This document shows positions 17,361 through 26,254 of a stretch of DNA of 64,000 nucleotides, in pieces. Location of the stretch: NCBI RefSeq assembly GCF_009828745.1, contig NZ_WTSX01000009.1, positions 1-64,000 on the forward strand, given 5' to 3'. The first letter of the stretch is position 1. Each line of letters opens with the position of its first letter. The DNA comes from Erysipelothrix anatis. Its GTDB lineage: Bacteria; Bacillota_I; Bacilli_A; Erysipelotrichales; Erysipelotrichaceae. A program made the translations under genes and the position numbers. The notes under the pieces were generated by a model that saw only the letters and a list, made by a program, of their open reading frames with translations, was not told the origin of the DNA and did no database searches.

Positions 17361-18284
17361 ATGAATGCAGATAGTAGAAGTCGAAAATGGCAGATCACTA
17401 TTAATAACCCTCATGAGAATGAAACGACTCACGATGCTATCATCGAAATAATTGAATCTATGAAAGGTATTGTATACTTCTGTATGTCTGATGAAATTGG
17501 AGAAAAAGGAACATATCACACACATATCTATATTGTTTCTAATAACGCAATACGCTTCTCAACGATGAAAAACAAGTTCCCCAAAGCCCACTTTGAAATT
17601 GCGAGAGGAACAAGTATTGATAACCGTGATTACATTTTCAAACTTGGTAAATGGTTAGACCATAAAAAGTCTGAAACTAATCTCAAAGATACACATTTTG
17701 AATTCGGCGAAGTTCCGCTTGAAAGACAAGGTGCTAGAAACGATTTATCAGACTTATATGACATGATAAAGCAAGGTATGGATAATTATGAAATATTAGA
17801 ATCTACTCCTGAGAATATGATGAAGTTAGATAAAATCGAGAGAGCTAGACAAGTCATTAAAGAAAACGAATATCGAAATCAATTTAGAGAACTTTCAGTA
17901 ACATATTTATCTGGAGAAACAGAAACTGGAAAAACTAGATACGTCATGGAAAAACACGGTTATGAAAATGTTTACCGTATAACAGACTACAAGCATCCAT
18001 TTGACGGATATCAAGGGCAATCTGTGATTTGTTTTGAGGAATTTAGAAGTAGTTTATCAATTGCTAGTATGTTGAATTATTTAGATGGTTACCCTTTAGA
18101 GTTACCTTGTAGGTATTCCAACAAAATAGCTTGCTATACAACAGTATACATTATTAGCAATATAGAACTCATACATCAGTTCAAATATGAACAAGTGAAC
18201 GAAAAAGAAACATGGAGAGCTTTTCTTAGGCGAATCAACAATGAAATAGTATATTCAAAAAAAAGAATCAAAAATAGAAAGTAG
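17361..18284 (+). CDS. rep: CRESS-type Rep: HUH endonuclease plus superfamily 3 helicase
   Basis: 307 residues. ATG 17361 follows AAGGCGGTG at good spacing (a GTG at 17352 is also open). Motif I WQITINNP (10-17), motif II HTHIYI (53-58) and motif III YIFK (91-94, catalytic Tyr91) match the rolling-circle endonuclease of circo/geminivirus-like Reps. The helicase half has Walker A SGETETGKT (184-192), Walker B VICFEEF (222-228), motif C TVYIISN (261-267) and RYSNK before it. It should nick the TAGTATTAC loop and unwind DNA. Bacterial integrated relatives (pCRESS type) are known. The full motif set is present, so it appears functional. Confidence 0.9.
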   Translation: MNADSRSRKWQITINNPHENETTHDAIIEIIESMKGIVYFCMSDEIGEKGTYHTHIYIVSNNAIRFSTMKNKFPKAHFEIARGTSIDNRDYIFKLGKWLDHKKSETNLKDTHFEFGEVPLERQGARNDLSDLYDMIKQGMDNYEILESTPENMMKLDKIERARQVIKENEYRNQFRELSVTYLSGETETGKTRYVMEKHGYENVYRITDYKHPFDGYQGQSVICFEEFRSSLSIASMLNYLDGYPLELPCRYSNKIACYTTVYIISNIELIHQFKYEQVNEKETWRAFLRRINNEIVYSKKRIKNRK

Positions 18285-18294
18285 GATATATATT

Positions 18295-19557
18295 ATGAAG
18301 AATACTTACAAACTGAAATTATATAGAGTAAAAAACGGATTGGAAAAATCCATAACTAAGCCTTGGAAATATCCATACTTGTATATTCATCTAGGACTAA
18401 CATTTATTCTATTGAATAAAATCATTCACTTTGATAACGGAACGCACTTTATCATACAACTGTTCAAATATATTATTATCGCAGTTATAGCGCTACTTGC
18501 TTTGATTAGCTATATTAATATTCTTATTAGAATAGGTACCCCATTAGGAACAAAAAGAACTCATCAGAATCTATACAAAATTGGATTGAAGAATTCCATT
18601 GGTGAAATTCCTTGGCTCATAAGTAAAACTAAGTCAAAAAACAAAAATACAATAGTTTATATATTTATGAACAACGGGATATCTTTAGAAGAATTCGAAA
18701 AGAAAAAAGAGAAATTAGAAGTAGCACTCAATCTAAAGGTGTTTGATATTGAATATGTAAATGGAAGAAATAAAATTAAACTTATCACCACCTCTCATGA
18801 CTCTTATGAAACTATCAACTGGAAGGAAGACTACTTACAAGATAAAGACTTTGAACTTGTTCTCGGAGAAACAATGACAGACATAATATCAATCGATATC
18901 TCTCGTATTCCACATATTCTGATTGGCGGATCAAGTGGTTCTGGAAAATCCGTCCTCTTGAAGTTACTTTTAAAACAATCCATCAATAAAGGTGCTGATG
19001 TTTACCTTGCAGATTTTAAAGGCGGTGTAGATTTTCCAAGAGTCTGGCATGAGAGGTGTAACTTCGTTCTTACCCTAGATGAATTGACATTTACACTTAA
19101 GCAAATAATATCAGTATTAGAAACTCGTAAAGAATTACTGGTAAATGCACAATGTTCAAATATTCAAGAATACAATAAGCAAGGAGGATCACTTAATAGA
19201 ATAATCTTCGCTTGTGATGAAATAGCACAACTCTTAGATAAGTCTGGGTTAAGTAAAGAACAGAAAGAACCAATTGTAGTTATTGAGAGCTATTTAGCAA
19301 CAATCAGTCAATTAGGACGTGCATTTGGAATTCACCTTATCTTAGCAACTCAAAGACCTGATGCTAATATTTTAAACGGTCAAATCAAAGCAAATATCGG
19401 CTATCGAATTTGTGGACGTGCAGATAGTGTTCTATCATCAATCATCCTTGATGATACTTCTGCTAGCACCATGATACCTAAAGATGCTCAAGGACTATTT
19501 ATAGACCAAAATATGAGAGTATTTCAAGGCTACTGGTTTGACGATAAAGAACTTTAG
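18295..19557 (+). CDS. FtsK/SpoIIIE-like DNA translocase (TcpA-type)
   Basis: 420 residues, ATG 10 bases after rep. Two N-terminal transmembrane helices (about 27-45 and 52-78) are followed by a cytoplasmic ATPase domain with GGSSGSGKSVLLK (Walker A), DVYLADFKGG and RIIFACDEIAQLLD (Walker B). A C-terminal ILATQRPDANIL motif is typical of FtsK/HerA ATPases. In related elements this protein couples the Rep-bound or relaxase-bound strand to a conjugation channel. Here no relaxase accompanies it, so Rep itself may act as the relaxase, or a helper supplies one; this is inferred. Confidence 0.88.
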   Translation: MKNTYKLKLYRVKNGLEKSITKPWKYPYLYIHLGLTFILLNKIIHFDNGTHFIIQLFKYIIIAVIALLALISYINILIRIGTPLGTKRTHQNLYKIGLKNSIGEIPWLISKTKSKNKNTIVYIFMNNGISLEEFEKKKEKLEVALNLKVFDIEYVNGRNKIKLITTSHDSYETINWKEDYLQDKDFELVLGETMTDIISIDISRIPHILIGGSSGSGKSVLLKLLLKQSINKGADVYLADFKGGVDFPRVWHERCNFVLTLDELTFTLKQIISVLETRKELLVNAQCSNIQEYNKQGGSLNRIIFACDEIAQLLDKSGLSKEQKEPIVVIESYLATISQLGRAFGIHLILATQRPDANILNGQIKANIGYRICGRADSVLSSIILDDTSASTMIPKDAQGLFIDQNMRVFQGYWFDDKEL

Positions 19558-19641
19558 CATTCATTAAAATGCGAATAATTGATATAATCTTAGATGAGTA
19601 TATTATCCTCGTCTAAGGTTGTATCTGGAAAGGAGAAAACC

Positions 19642-19851
19642 ATGCTTACAGTTACCAAGCAAGACATCATAGATTTAGGATATGGAACTTCTTTTGCTGC
19701 GGATATCATCAGACAATCAAAACTTGTCATGGTAGATAGAGGTTATCCCTTTTATCAATCACGAAAAGTAAATCGAGTACCCGTTGATGTTGTAGAAGAA
19801 ATTCTTGGAATTACATTGTCTGAAAATACACTTGATTATATTAAAAAATAA
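19642..19851 (+). CDS. DUF3173-type excisionase-like protein
   Basis: 69 residues from ATG 19642 behind AAAGGAG. It reads MLTVTKQDIIDLGYGTSFA..., with IIRQSKLVMVDRGYPFY, VNRVPVDVVEEILG. This matches the DUF3173 pattern (TKxDLIxLGF, GYPFY, RVP) found directly before tyrosine integrases in streptococcal-type integrative elements. It is probably a directionality factor for Int. It lies 12 bases before the integrase. Confidence 0.82.
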   Translation: MLTVTKQDIIDLGYGTSFAADIIRQSKLVMVDRGYPFYQSRKVNRVPVDVVEEILGITLSENTLDYIKK

Positions 19852-19863
19852 TGAGGTGATACA

Positions 19864-20979
19864 ATGGCAAATGAACCAATAAAAAAAACCAAAAACGGAA
19901 CCTACTATTTCAGAGTCCATCTAGGCTTTGATGATAAAGGTAAAAGAATACAGAAATACAAGAGTGGATTTAAAACAAAGAAAGAAGCACGAGATTGTCT
20001 ATTTGAAATTTTATATCAAAAGGAAGATTATTTACTTGCAAAACAAGATGTTATTCTCTTCAAAGAATATACAGAAAAGATATTTCTTCCTTGGTATAAA
20101 ACTCAAGTCAAGATACAAACATATGAGAACAGACTTTCGATCATTGAGGCACATTTTAAGCATTTCTATAAAATGAGTGTAGACTCAATTGAACCTATCC
20201 ATGTTCAGAAATGGCAACTTAATCTCATGAATGGATTGAAACCATCTTATGTGCGTTCAATTCAAGGATTGTTCTCACTTGCAATGGATAGAGCAGTCGT
20301 ATTAGGGCTAGCTGAACTGAACCCCTCTAAGGTTATTGGAAATGTAAAGAAACAAAAAGTATCCATTGACTTTTGGACTCTTGATGAATTCAAACAAGTT
20401 ATATCAGTTATCAATACAAAAGATTTTTATGAATATTTTCATTACATCTGCATTTCATTACTGTTTATGACTGGTATGAGAATCGGAGAAGCAACAGCCT
20501 TATCATGGAATGATATAGATTTTGATACTGGAGTATTATCGATAACAAAAAATCTGATTTATAAAAGTCAGGAAGATTATAAATACGGAGATACAAAAAC
20601 AAAAGCAAGTAATCGTCATATCGTTTTAGATAAAGATACACTTGAACTTCTTAAAAAATGGAAATCAATTCAAACTCGAATTATTCCTAAAACAGAATTT
20701 ATCCTAAGTTATAATGGCTATCCAACACAAAAGCACACACTATCTCATGCAATCAAGAGATATTCAAAGCTCTCTGGAGTACATTCAATCAGGATACACG
20801 ATTTAAGGCACTCTCACGCTTCTTTACTAATTCAACTAGGAGAAAACCCATTGATTATTAGAGACCGTCTAGGGCATGAAGAAATCGAAACCACGTTAGG
20901 CACATACGGTCATCTATACCCTAATACTAATTATGAGGTAGCTAATAAACTCAATGGATTAATCAATCATGTGCAATAA
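19864..20979 (+). CDS. int: Tyrosine integrase of the CRESS-Rep element
   Basis: 371 residues. The N-terminal arm-binding region (KTKNGTYYFRVHLGFDDKGK...FKTKKEARD) is followed by a core-binding domain and the catalytic domain with R in TGMRIGEATAL, IHDLRHSHASLL, RLGHEEIETTLGTYGHLYP. The catalytic R, H, R, H and Y are present. It is distinct from the ICE-A and ICE-B integrases (LGTYGHL versus LRTYSHL). It should recombine the 21-base repeats at 12845 and 21160, or a core next to them. Confidence 0.93.
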   Translation: MANEPIKKTKNGTYYFRVHLGFDDKGKRIQKYKSGFKTKKEARDCLFEILYQKEDYLLAKQDVILFKEYTEKIFLPWYKTQVKIQTYENRLSIIEAHFKHFYKMSVDSIEPIHVQKWQLNLMNGLKPSYVRSIQGLFSLAMDRAVVLGLAELNPSKVIGNVKKQKVSIDFWTLDEFKQVISVINTKDFYEYFHYICISLLFMTGMRIGEATALSWNDIDFDTGVLSITKNLIYKSQEDYKYGDTKTKASNRHIVLDKDTLELLKKWKSIQTRIIPKTEFILSYNGYPTQKHTLSHAIKRYSKLSGVHSIRIHDLRHSHASLLIQLGENPLIIRDRLGHEEIETTLGTYGHLYPNTNYEVANKLNGLINHVQ

Positions 20980-20998
20980 ATGTGCAATGTCTAAAAGA

Positions 20999-21041
20999 AA
21001 AAGAGCGTAAACCCTTATAAACAAAGGACTTACTGCTCTTA
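20999..21041 (+). terminator. Terminator-like hairpin after the element's integrase
   Basis: AAGAGC (21001-21006) pairs with GCTCTT (21035-21040) and GTAA with TTAC just inside, with a bulge and an AT-rich loop. It lies 20 bases after the int stop. The stem is imperfect. Confidence 0.5.
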
Positions 21042-21159
21042 TTCTCTTACTCCCACTCAACGACTTAAAACATGTCACCAATCTCTTTGTCCCCATTTTA
21101 AAGGCTATTATGATGTTTAATTTGTCATGATCCTCATGATTCCCTTGTTTCTCAAATTT

Positions 21160-21180
21160 TTTGACATCATTTTGACATCA
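21160..21180 (+). repeat. Right direct repeat (attR or integrase arm site) of the CRESS-Rep element
   Basis: The same double TTTGACATCA string as at 12845-12865, identical over 21 bases and in the same orientation. It marks the right limit of the element; 24 bases later the minus-strand GIY-YIG gene ends. Confidence 0.7.
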
Positions 21181-21204
21181 ATTTATAGATTAAACACTTT
21201 ATAT

Positions 21205-22029
21205 CTAATTACTATTCATTCCGAATGTTCTAGTTTTCAATGTAGATTTCCACCAAGACTCTCTTTCTAAAATAATCTTCTTATCAACCCTTGAATTATA
21301 GTTTTCTAGAATTGCATACTCAAAATTATTCTTTATATAATCAACGCCTTTTAGTTCAATAATTTCGAGAAATTCTTTGTTTCCTCCATGTCCTGTTCTA
21401 ATATATGACTCCCAACGATTTAGTAACATACCATTATCACCATAGGCTGATCCTACATATAATCTACCGGTTTTTGTATCAGTGATTAAGTAAACTGCTT
21501 TCTGATTCTCTAGTGATGAAATCCAATCATTCTTCCGTCGATTGATAATCATTTCTAATTGTTTGAAAGATAACCGCACCTTTTCATATCCTGGAAAACC
21601 ATCATCGTCAAAAATCGTCGGTAGTACTTCTAGAACCTCGCAGTCCTCAATTATTGAGTCAGCATAATAGACCTGAGATTGGTTTGTTTTTCTATATTTA
21701 ATAATGGTCCTACCAAAAAACTTAGTATAATGCTCGATTTCTGTTCCTAAGTAATTTATTCCATTTACAATATTTAGATCGGTATCAACAGTTTTTATGG
21801 TTGTTAATAACCACGTGTCATATGATAGTTTTAGTAAACAAATAGCTATTTCTCCAACTTTAAAATACCGTTTCTTTTTCCTCCAAAATAACCATTGTTG
21901 ATTTATTAAATCTGGATCATTCTGATAAAGATCCATTGGATTATCTTGACCATTCCACTGATTCATTTTAATTTTCGTCTTTTTTAACTCGTCACTATTG
22001 AGTTGTAGCAAGTCATTCAATTTAATCAT
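21205..22029 (-). CDS. GIY-YIG nuclease family protein
   Basis: 274 residues. The N-terminal ~170 residues have no motif I recognise. The C-terminal ~95 residues hold a GIY-YIG nuclease domain: AVYLITDTKTGRLYVGSA (the two conserved strands), the arginine in LLNRWESYI, and the catalytic glutamate in ILERESWWKS. Proteins of this shape occur in restriction/defence settings in Firmicutes. It begins a minus-strand group with 22186 and 23061, separated by 100-250 bases, so cotranscription is uncertain. Probable DNA cleavage enzyme; target unknown. Confidence 0.75.
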   Translation of the reverse strand: MIKLNDLLQLNSDELKKTKIKMNQWNGQDNPMDLYQNDPDLINQQWLFWRKKKRYFKVGEIAICLLKLSYDTWLLTTIKTVDTDLNIVNGINYLGTEIEHYTKFFGRTIIKYRKTNQSQVYYADSIIEDCEVLEVLPTIFDDDGFPGYEKVRLSFKQLEMIINRRKNDWISSLENQKAVYLITDTKTGRLYVGSAYGDNGMLLNRWESYIRTGHGGNKEFLEIIELKGVDYIKNNFEYAILENYNSRVDKKIILERESWWKSTLKTRTFGMNSN

Positions 22030-22185
22030 CTAATATCATCTCACTCTCTAAATTATCATTCTCTAAGATACTTCAATTTTTATACACGTAACAAAATATT
22101 TAACTCAGTCCACTAAAGCTATTTTTTAGTCAACAAAAACTAAATGTTATCATTTTTTACATCCAATCGCTAAACATCTTAACAG

Positions 22186-22827
22186 TTAACTAATTAGAGA
22201 ATCTTTAGACACTTTAACAATTAAGCAATATAAAGATTCAATTCGATTACTGACTTCAATGCGACTATACTCATACCATTTCATTTGGTATTTTCCTTTT
22301 ATACTTAGCGTTCTAGATCTTGCTAAATTTTTTTCTTTAGCTTTTTCTGCAAAAGAATAATTACCATGAATTGTATTTCCTTGGTGAATTGGAAATGAAG
22401 CAGCATTGGTGTTAAGCTGAGCTTCTTTTAAAATAGATTGATCCATTGTAATAATAATAGCATAGCCCTCTATAATACTGTCTATGGATCTGACTAATGA
22501 TTCAATTCTGCTAATATCTCTCAAAAAGTCATATCTTGCGTAGTCTCGAGCTCCTTGATATTTAAGAATAAATCGTTCAGCATTAATTACCGCATCAAGC
22601 TTTGTTGTTTTATACTTTAACTCAATTGGAATTTGCAAATTTGTATCTGATACAACCAAATCAGTTCTGTCTGAGGAATCTGGTCGTAGTTTTCTCTCTA
22701 AATTAACAATAACCATTGGATACATTTCTTTAATTATCCAAGCGAGCTGAAATTTAAAATCATCTTCAGAATGAAATAAAGTAAATCTCTTTCCTAATTC
22801 AAGCATAACTAACTCTATATTAATCAT
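22186..22827 (-). CDS. PD-(D/E)XK-like nuclease domain protein
   Basis: 213 residues. Residues 15-75 show a restriction-endonuclease-like core: EDDFKFQLAWIIKEM (acidic helix), RTDLVVSDTNLQIPIELKYKT (D ... ExK). The rest is helical with no recognised motif. The arrangement matches a PD-(D/E)XK fold, usually DNA cleaving. It lies between the GIY-YIG and HEPN-like genes on the same strand and is likely part of a defence cluster; assignment rests on the short motif. Confidence 0.6.
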   Translation of the reverse strand: MINIELVMLELGKRFTLFHSEDDFKFQLAWIIKEMYPMVIVNLERKLRPDSSDRTDLVVSDTNLQIPIELKYKTTKLDAVINAERFILKYQGARDYARYDFLRDISRIESLVRSIDSIIEGYAIIITMDQSILKEAQLNTNAASFPIHQGNTIHGNYSFAEKAKEKNLARSRTLSIKGKYQMKWYEYSRIEVSNRIESLYCLIVKVSKDSLIS

Positions 22828-23060
22828 TTTTGTACCTCACTCACTTTTTTCACTAACAATTATCATAGTTAAGGAAACTCGTTACACTAATATAAAATTG
22901 ACATAAATTTGATGTGTTGATAGTCCCTTACTATACATTTTTGTGTCAACTTTTATAGGGTAAATCCAGTTAAAACTGAATAACTTAATAACGTCCTTTA
23001 TATTTTTCTTGAGAATTAATTATTCAAAACCTCTTTGTTTGATATTCTCACTAAACAAAA

Positions 23061-24641
23061 TTAATTCTTGAGGCTACTTAATACCACAGAAGAAATTACA
23101 GAAAACAATAATACAGCTGTTGTTAAAAACTTTCTAAAGAATGTTTGCTCATCATGTTCATAGTTTAAGTGTGCCAAATCATTTCTTATATTCCATCCTT
23201 CGTCATTTTCATCAGATAAAAGATAGTATTTAGCAACTCTTAATTGGGCTATGCCAAGTAGGTCTACAATCTCTGAGTTTTTCTCGGATAATAAATAATT
23301 AAGTGTAACACTTTTATTATTTGTAAAGTCGATGTTTCTCCTCTGATATTTGTAAAAGTTCCTAAGTATTTTTTCAATCAAGCTACACATATACATTGTG
23401 GGCCCGTAATAATTTGCAATAGATAGTATACACGTCAACTCTGAATCCTTGTCGCTTTTTGATACGTTTTTTAATATATCAGTTAAACTTTCAAAATCCT
23501 TTTCCAATTTGTAAGTCTCACTTATACAATAGTAACTGTCAATTACTTCAGCATAAGATTTCAATGCCTTGACTAGCAATTCTGACTCGTTATAAATAAT
23601 ATGTTGCATAAAACTCGAAAGATATGCCATCATATAATTAAGATGAGTCACTCTACTATTTGTAAAAAAAGACTTATTCTCGTTTTGAAATATAGAATCA
23701 AATACCGAACCTTCAGCTTCTTCAAGCGATTCAAATACGCTTTTTTTATCATCCACCCTGTGTGTATATTCGAAGAGAATTACTCCATGCTTCGATATCT
23801 CTTTTTTAAATAGATCCATTATTTCTGACATATCAACTGTATTATTATATGTTTGTCCATATTTTGTAATAACCTGCCCGAACTTTTGCATGGTAACTAT
23901 TTCTAATGCTTCGAATTTATAAACCTCCGCTGATTTTGTGTCTTTGAGATATTTAAGCCAATTGTGATAAAAACGTTCGTACAGATAAAACACCTGATCG
24001 TCTTCTGTACCGCATAAATCAGATGAAACTAACTGTGAAAAACTATTAGTAATAGCCGTATTAAACCATAGAATTATTTCATTGAATTCTGAAGACTTTA
24101 AGATATCAATGTTTTTTATTATAGATGAATCAGTATAATACACTTTGCTTTCAATTATCTTGCTCAACCATCTTCTTAAAGTAGATGGATTTTTCTTAAG
24201 GTAGGTAGCGTATAGCTTAAAATTTTTTGGAATTAGTAAATCATGATAACATACATCAAAAAGATATTCCTTAACTGTCTTGTCGATACCATTATTAGGT
24301 GCAATTGCGATAATCTCATTCTTGTAAATCAAATGCTCAGTAATTAAATCTTTAAAATACTTATTGATAAGAGTATTGCAGTCTCTTATTGACAGGTCAC
24401 TTATGTTAAAAAGCAATTCATTTATACTATCAAATCGTTTCAACTCAGATCCGCTTGCAAACAATGAATCATTCTCATGCTTAACATAACTTTGATAAAA
24501 GAGATAATTCTGGATTCTCTCGAAATCTGTTCTAATCTCATTTTTATAAGCTAAAAGCAATTTTATAGTTATATCTTCTTGATTAATTCTGGTTATAATA
24601 TTTGCATTATCACTAACTTCTAATAGGTTTAACAAGCTCAT
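23061..24641 (-). CDS. Large helical protein with C-terminal HEPN-like motif
   Basis: 526 residues, almost entirely helical by pattern. Near the C-terminus is IRNDLAHLNYEHDE: R-N-D-L-A-H fits the R-x4-H motif of HEPN RNases. A hydrophobic C-terminal segment (FLTTAVLLFSVISSVVLSSL) follows and may anchor it in the membrane or be the last HEPN helix. It resembles DUF4209-type proteins of mobile elements; this is tentative. HEPN domains often act in abortive infection by cleaving RNA. A possible partner of the two nuclease genes downstream. Confidence 0.6.
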   Translation of the reverse strand: MSLLNLLEVSDNANIITRINQEDITIKLLLAYKNEIRTDFERIQNYLFYQSYVKHENDSLFASGSELKRFDSINELLFNISDLSIRDCNTLINKYFKDLITEHLIYKNEIIAIAPNNGIDKTVKEYLFDVCYHDLLIPKNFKLYATYLKKNPSTLRRWLSKIIESKVYYTDSSIIKNIDILKSSEFNEIILWFNTAITNSFSQLVSSDLCGTEDDQVFYLYERFYHNWLKYLKDTKSAEVYKFEALEIVTMQKFGQVITKYGQTYNNTVDMSEIMDLFKKEISKHGVILFEYTHRVDDKKSVFESLEEAEGSVFDSIFQNENKSFFTNSRVTHLNYMMAYLSSFMQHIIYNESELLVKALKSYAEVIDSYYCISETYKLEKDFESLTDILKNVSKSDKDSELTCILSIANYYGPTMYMCSLIEKILRNFYKYQRRNIDFTNNKSVTLNYLLSEKNSEIVDLLGIAQLRVAKYYLLSDENDEGWNIRNDLAHLNYEHDEQTFFRKFLTTAVLLFSVISSVVLSSLKN

Positions 24642-24829
24642 TTTTCTTATCCCTCTCTTCTTAAAATCTGTAGATTATATAATATTTATTGATTATCTTT
24701 ATAGTTCTTTCCATCTTTATTTATTCTCAACACCAAATTGTTCGAAAGATCATGTGAAATTAGGATCTACTAATTATTATTATAAACTATCATAGTTACT
24801 TTATATAGATTGTTTTATACTTCTCATAA

Positions 24830-24838
24830 CTCACACGA
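24830..24838 (+). repeat. Left target-site duplication of the composite transposon
   Basis: CTCACACGA directly abuts the left IS256-family copy and recurs at 29558-29566 directly after the right copy. Size (8-9 bp) fits IS256-family insertion. The last A may belong to the IS end. Confidence 0.85.
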
Positions 24839-26162
24839 GTCAAGTCCATAATCCTGTGTAAAAGTGATTATGTTAGTTAGTGGATCTAATCAATCCACTT
24901 TTTAGTTTGTTCTGTAAACTGAGTATACTGTCTTGAACTTGATTCCCATTCTTCGTAAATATCAATGAGTACTGCTCCAATGAGTCTAAGCGCTGATTGT
25001 TTATTTGGGAATATTCGAACGACTTTCTCTCGTCGACGTATCTCTGAATTTACACGCTCTAGCATATTTGTATTTCGTAAGCGTGAGTAATTTATTTCTT
25101 CGATAGTACAGTATTGAAAACCATCTTCGAATCCCTCATCCAAACACTCAGTCATCTTTGAATATTTACCGATATACTTATCTACGATTTCGTTCTTCAA
25201 TCTTCGAGCAATTTCTATGTTCGTTGTCTTTAACAATACTTTCAACTCACCTCTAACTTCTTCAGTGTTTTTGCGAGGTAACTTGTCAAATACATTTCTC
25301 ATGAAGTGTACCTGACATCGCTGCCATGAAACACCTGGAAAGCTTTCTTTGATCGCTTTCACTTCTCTACTATGTGAATCAGAGATAACTAATTTAAGTC
25401 CTTGTAAGCCACGTTCAGTAAGTTCTGAATACAATGACTTCCAACTGTCATAAGATTCATTGTCTTGGATTGAGAACGTAAGTAGTTCACGTTCTCCTAA
25501 GTCATTAATTCCCAGTATAATGTGGAACGCCTTAGATACAACACGATGATTCTCTCTGACCTTTATAAAGAGTACATCACTTAGTATGAACGGATATTTT
25601 TGTGTAAGTGGTCGTGATAGAAAGGTTTCTACAACACCATCAAGTTCACTTGTAAGTGAACTGATGAACGATTTGGATACATTCAACCCGCACAGTTCCT
25701 CGACAACCTTGGATACTTTGCGAGTCGATACACCTTGTACATACATTTCCAAAATTGAAGCGAGAAGGGCCTTTTCGTTTCTTTGATATCTATCAAAAAG
25801 CGTAGGAGAGAATTCACCGTCACGAGTACGAGGTACAATAAGATTCAATGTTCCAATACGAGTGGTAAACTCTCTTTCATAGTATCCATTTCTTGATGAC
25901 TTACGATTATCATCTCGTGAATATGGATCAACTTGGATATATTCATCACGTTGTTTCTCCATAAGTTGATTAAACAGAACTGTCAGCACCTGTTTTGCGA
26001 GATCATTAGCACCACTGTTCTCGATAAGTTCTTGAATTTGATTTGTGTCTAAAGTAAAATTGATTTGAGTCATAGAGGTCTCCTTATGTTTGTTTGGTTA
26101 CTAACATAATAACAGAAGCCTCTATGGCTCTTTCACTTTTACACAATTATACGGACTCTATC
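24839..26162 (-). mobile_element. IS256-family insertion sequence, left copy
   Basis: 1324 bp. The imperfect terminal inverted repeats share AGTCC and GTGTAAAAGTGA. One transposase gene fills it. Length equals that of IS256 itself. Confidence 0.9.
24886..26073 (-). CDS. IS256-family transposase (left copy)
   Basis: 395 residues, close to the 390 of IS256. It shows family motifs: NGYYEREFTTRIGTLNLIVPRTRDGEFSP, FDRYQRNEKALLASILEMYVQGVSTRKVSKVVEELCG split across the N-terminal half, DVLFIKVRE (first D), ISDSHSREVKAIKESFP (second D), WQRCQVHFMRN, and the C-terminal E in NMLERVNSEIRRREKVVRIFPN. DDE transposase. It differs from the right copy by two residues near the C-terminus (Y/H and T/I). Confidence 0.95.
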   Translation of the reverse strand: MTQINFTLDTNQIQELIENSGANDLAKQVLTVLFNQLMEKQRDEYIQVDPYSRDDNRKSSRNGYYEREFTTRIGTLNLIVPRTRDGEFSPTLFDRYQRNEKALLASILEMYVQGVSTRKVSKVVEELCGLNVSKSFISSLTSELDGVVETFLSRPLTQKYPFILSDVLFIKVRENHRVVSKAFHIILGINDLGERELLTFSIQDNESYDSWKSLYSELTERGLQGLKLVISDSHSREVKAIKESFPGVSWQRCQVHFMRNVFDKLPRKNTEEVRGELKVLLKTTNIEIARRLKNEIVDKYIGKYSKMTECLDEGFEDGFQYCTIEEINYSRLRNTNMLERVNSEIRRREKVVRIFPNKQSALRLIGAVLIDIYEEWESSSRQYTQFTEQTKKWID

Positions 26163-26254
26163 AATTCTTATTATAAATAAAGTATTTAGTCATTAGTCTT
26201 GATTTCGATTGTGATAGTGATTATCATTGTATGTATAAAGAGGAGGAATTTCAG

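Larger units (their letters stand above)
12845..21180 (+). mobile_element. Integrated CRESS-Rep element with BcgI-like cargo (8.3 kb)
   Basis: The region is bounded by identical 21-base direct repeats (12845-12865 and 21160-21180) and has a tyrosine integrase at its right end next to an excisionase-like gene. Contents: type IIB restriction-modification genes with a regulator (minus strand), then on the plus strand a small protein, a virus-like origin, a CRESS-type Rep, an FtsK-like translocase, a DUF3173-type protein and Int. No relaxase gene is present. This is the layout of small rolling-circle-replicating integrative elements of Firmicutes. Boundaries are inferred from the repeats. Confidence 0.75.

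Noticed and set aside
12957-21058. guaA 3' end as the integration target of the CRESS element
   Set aside because: Only ACTCCCACTC and the short GAGTGGGAGT reading match; no guaA coding sequence precedes either copy.
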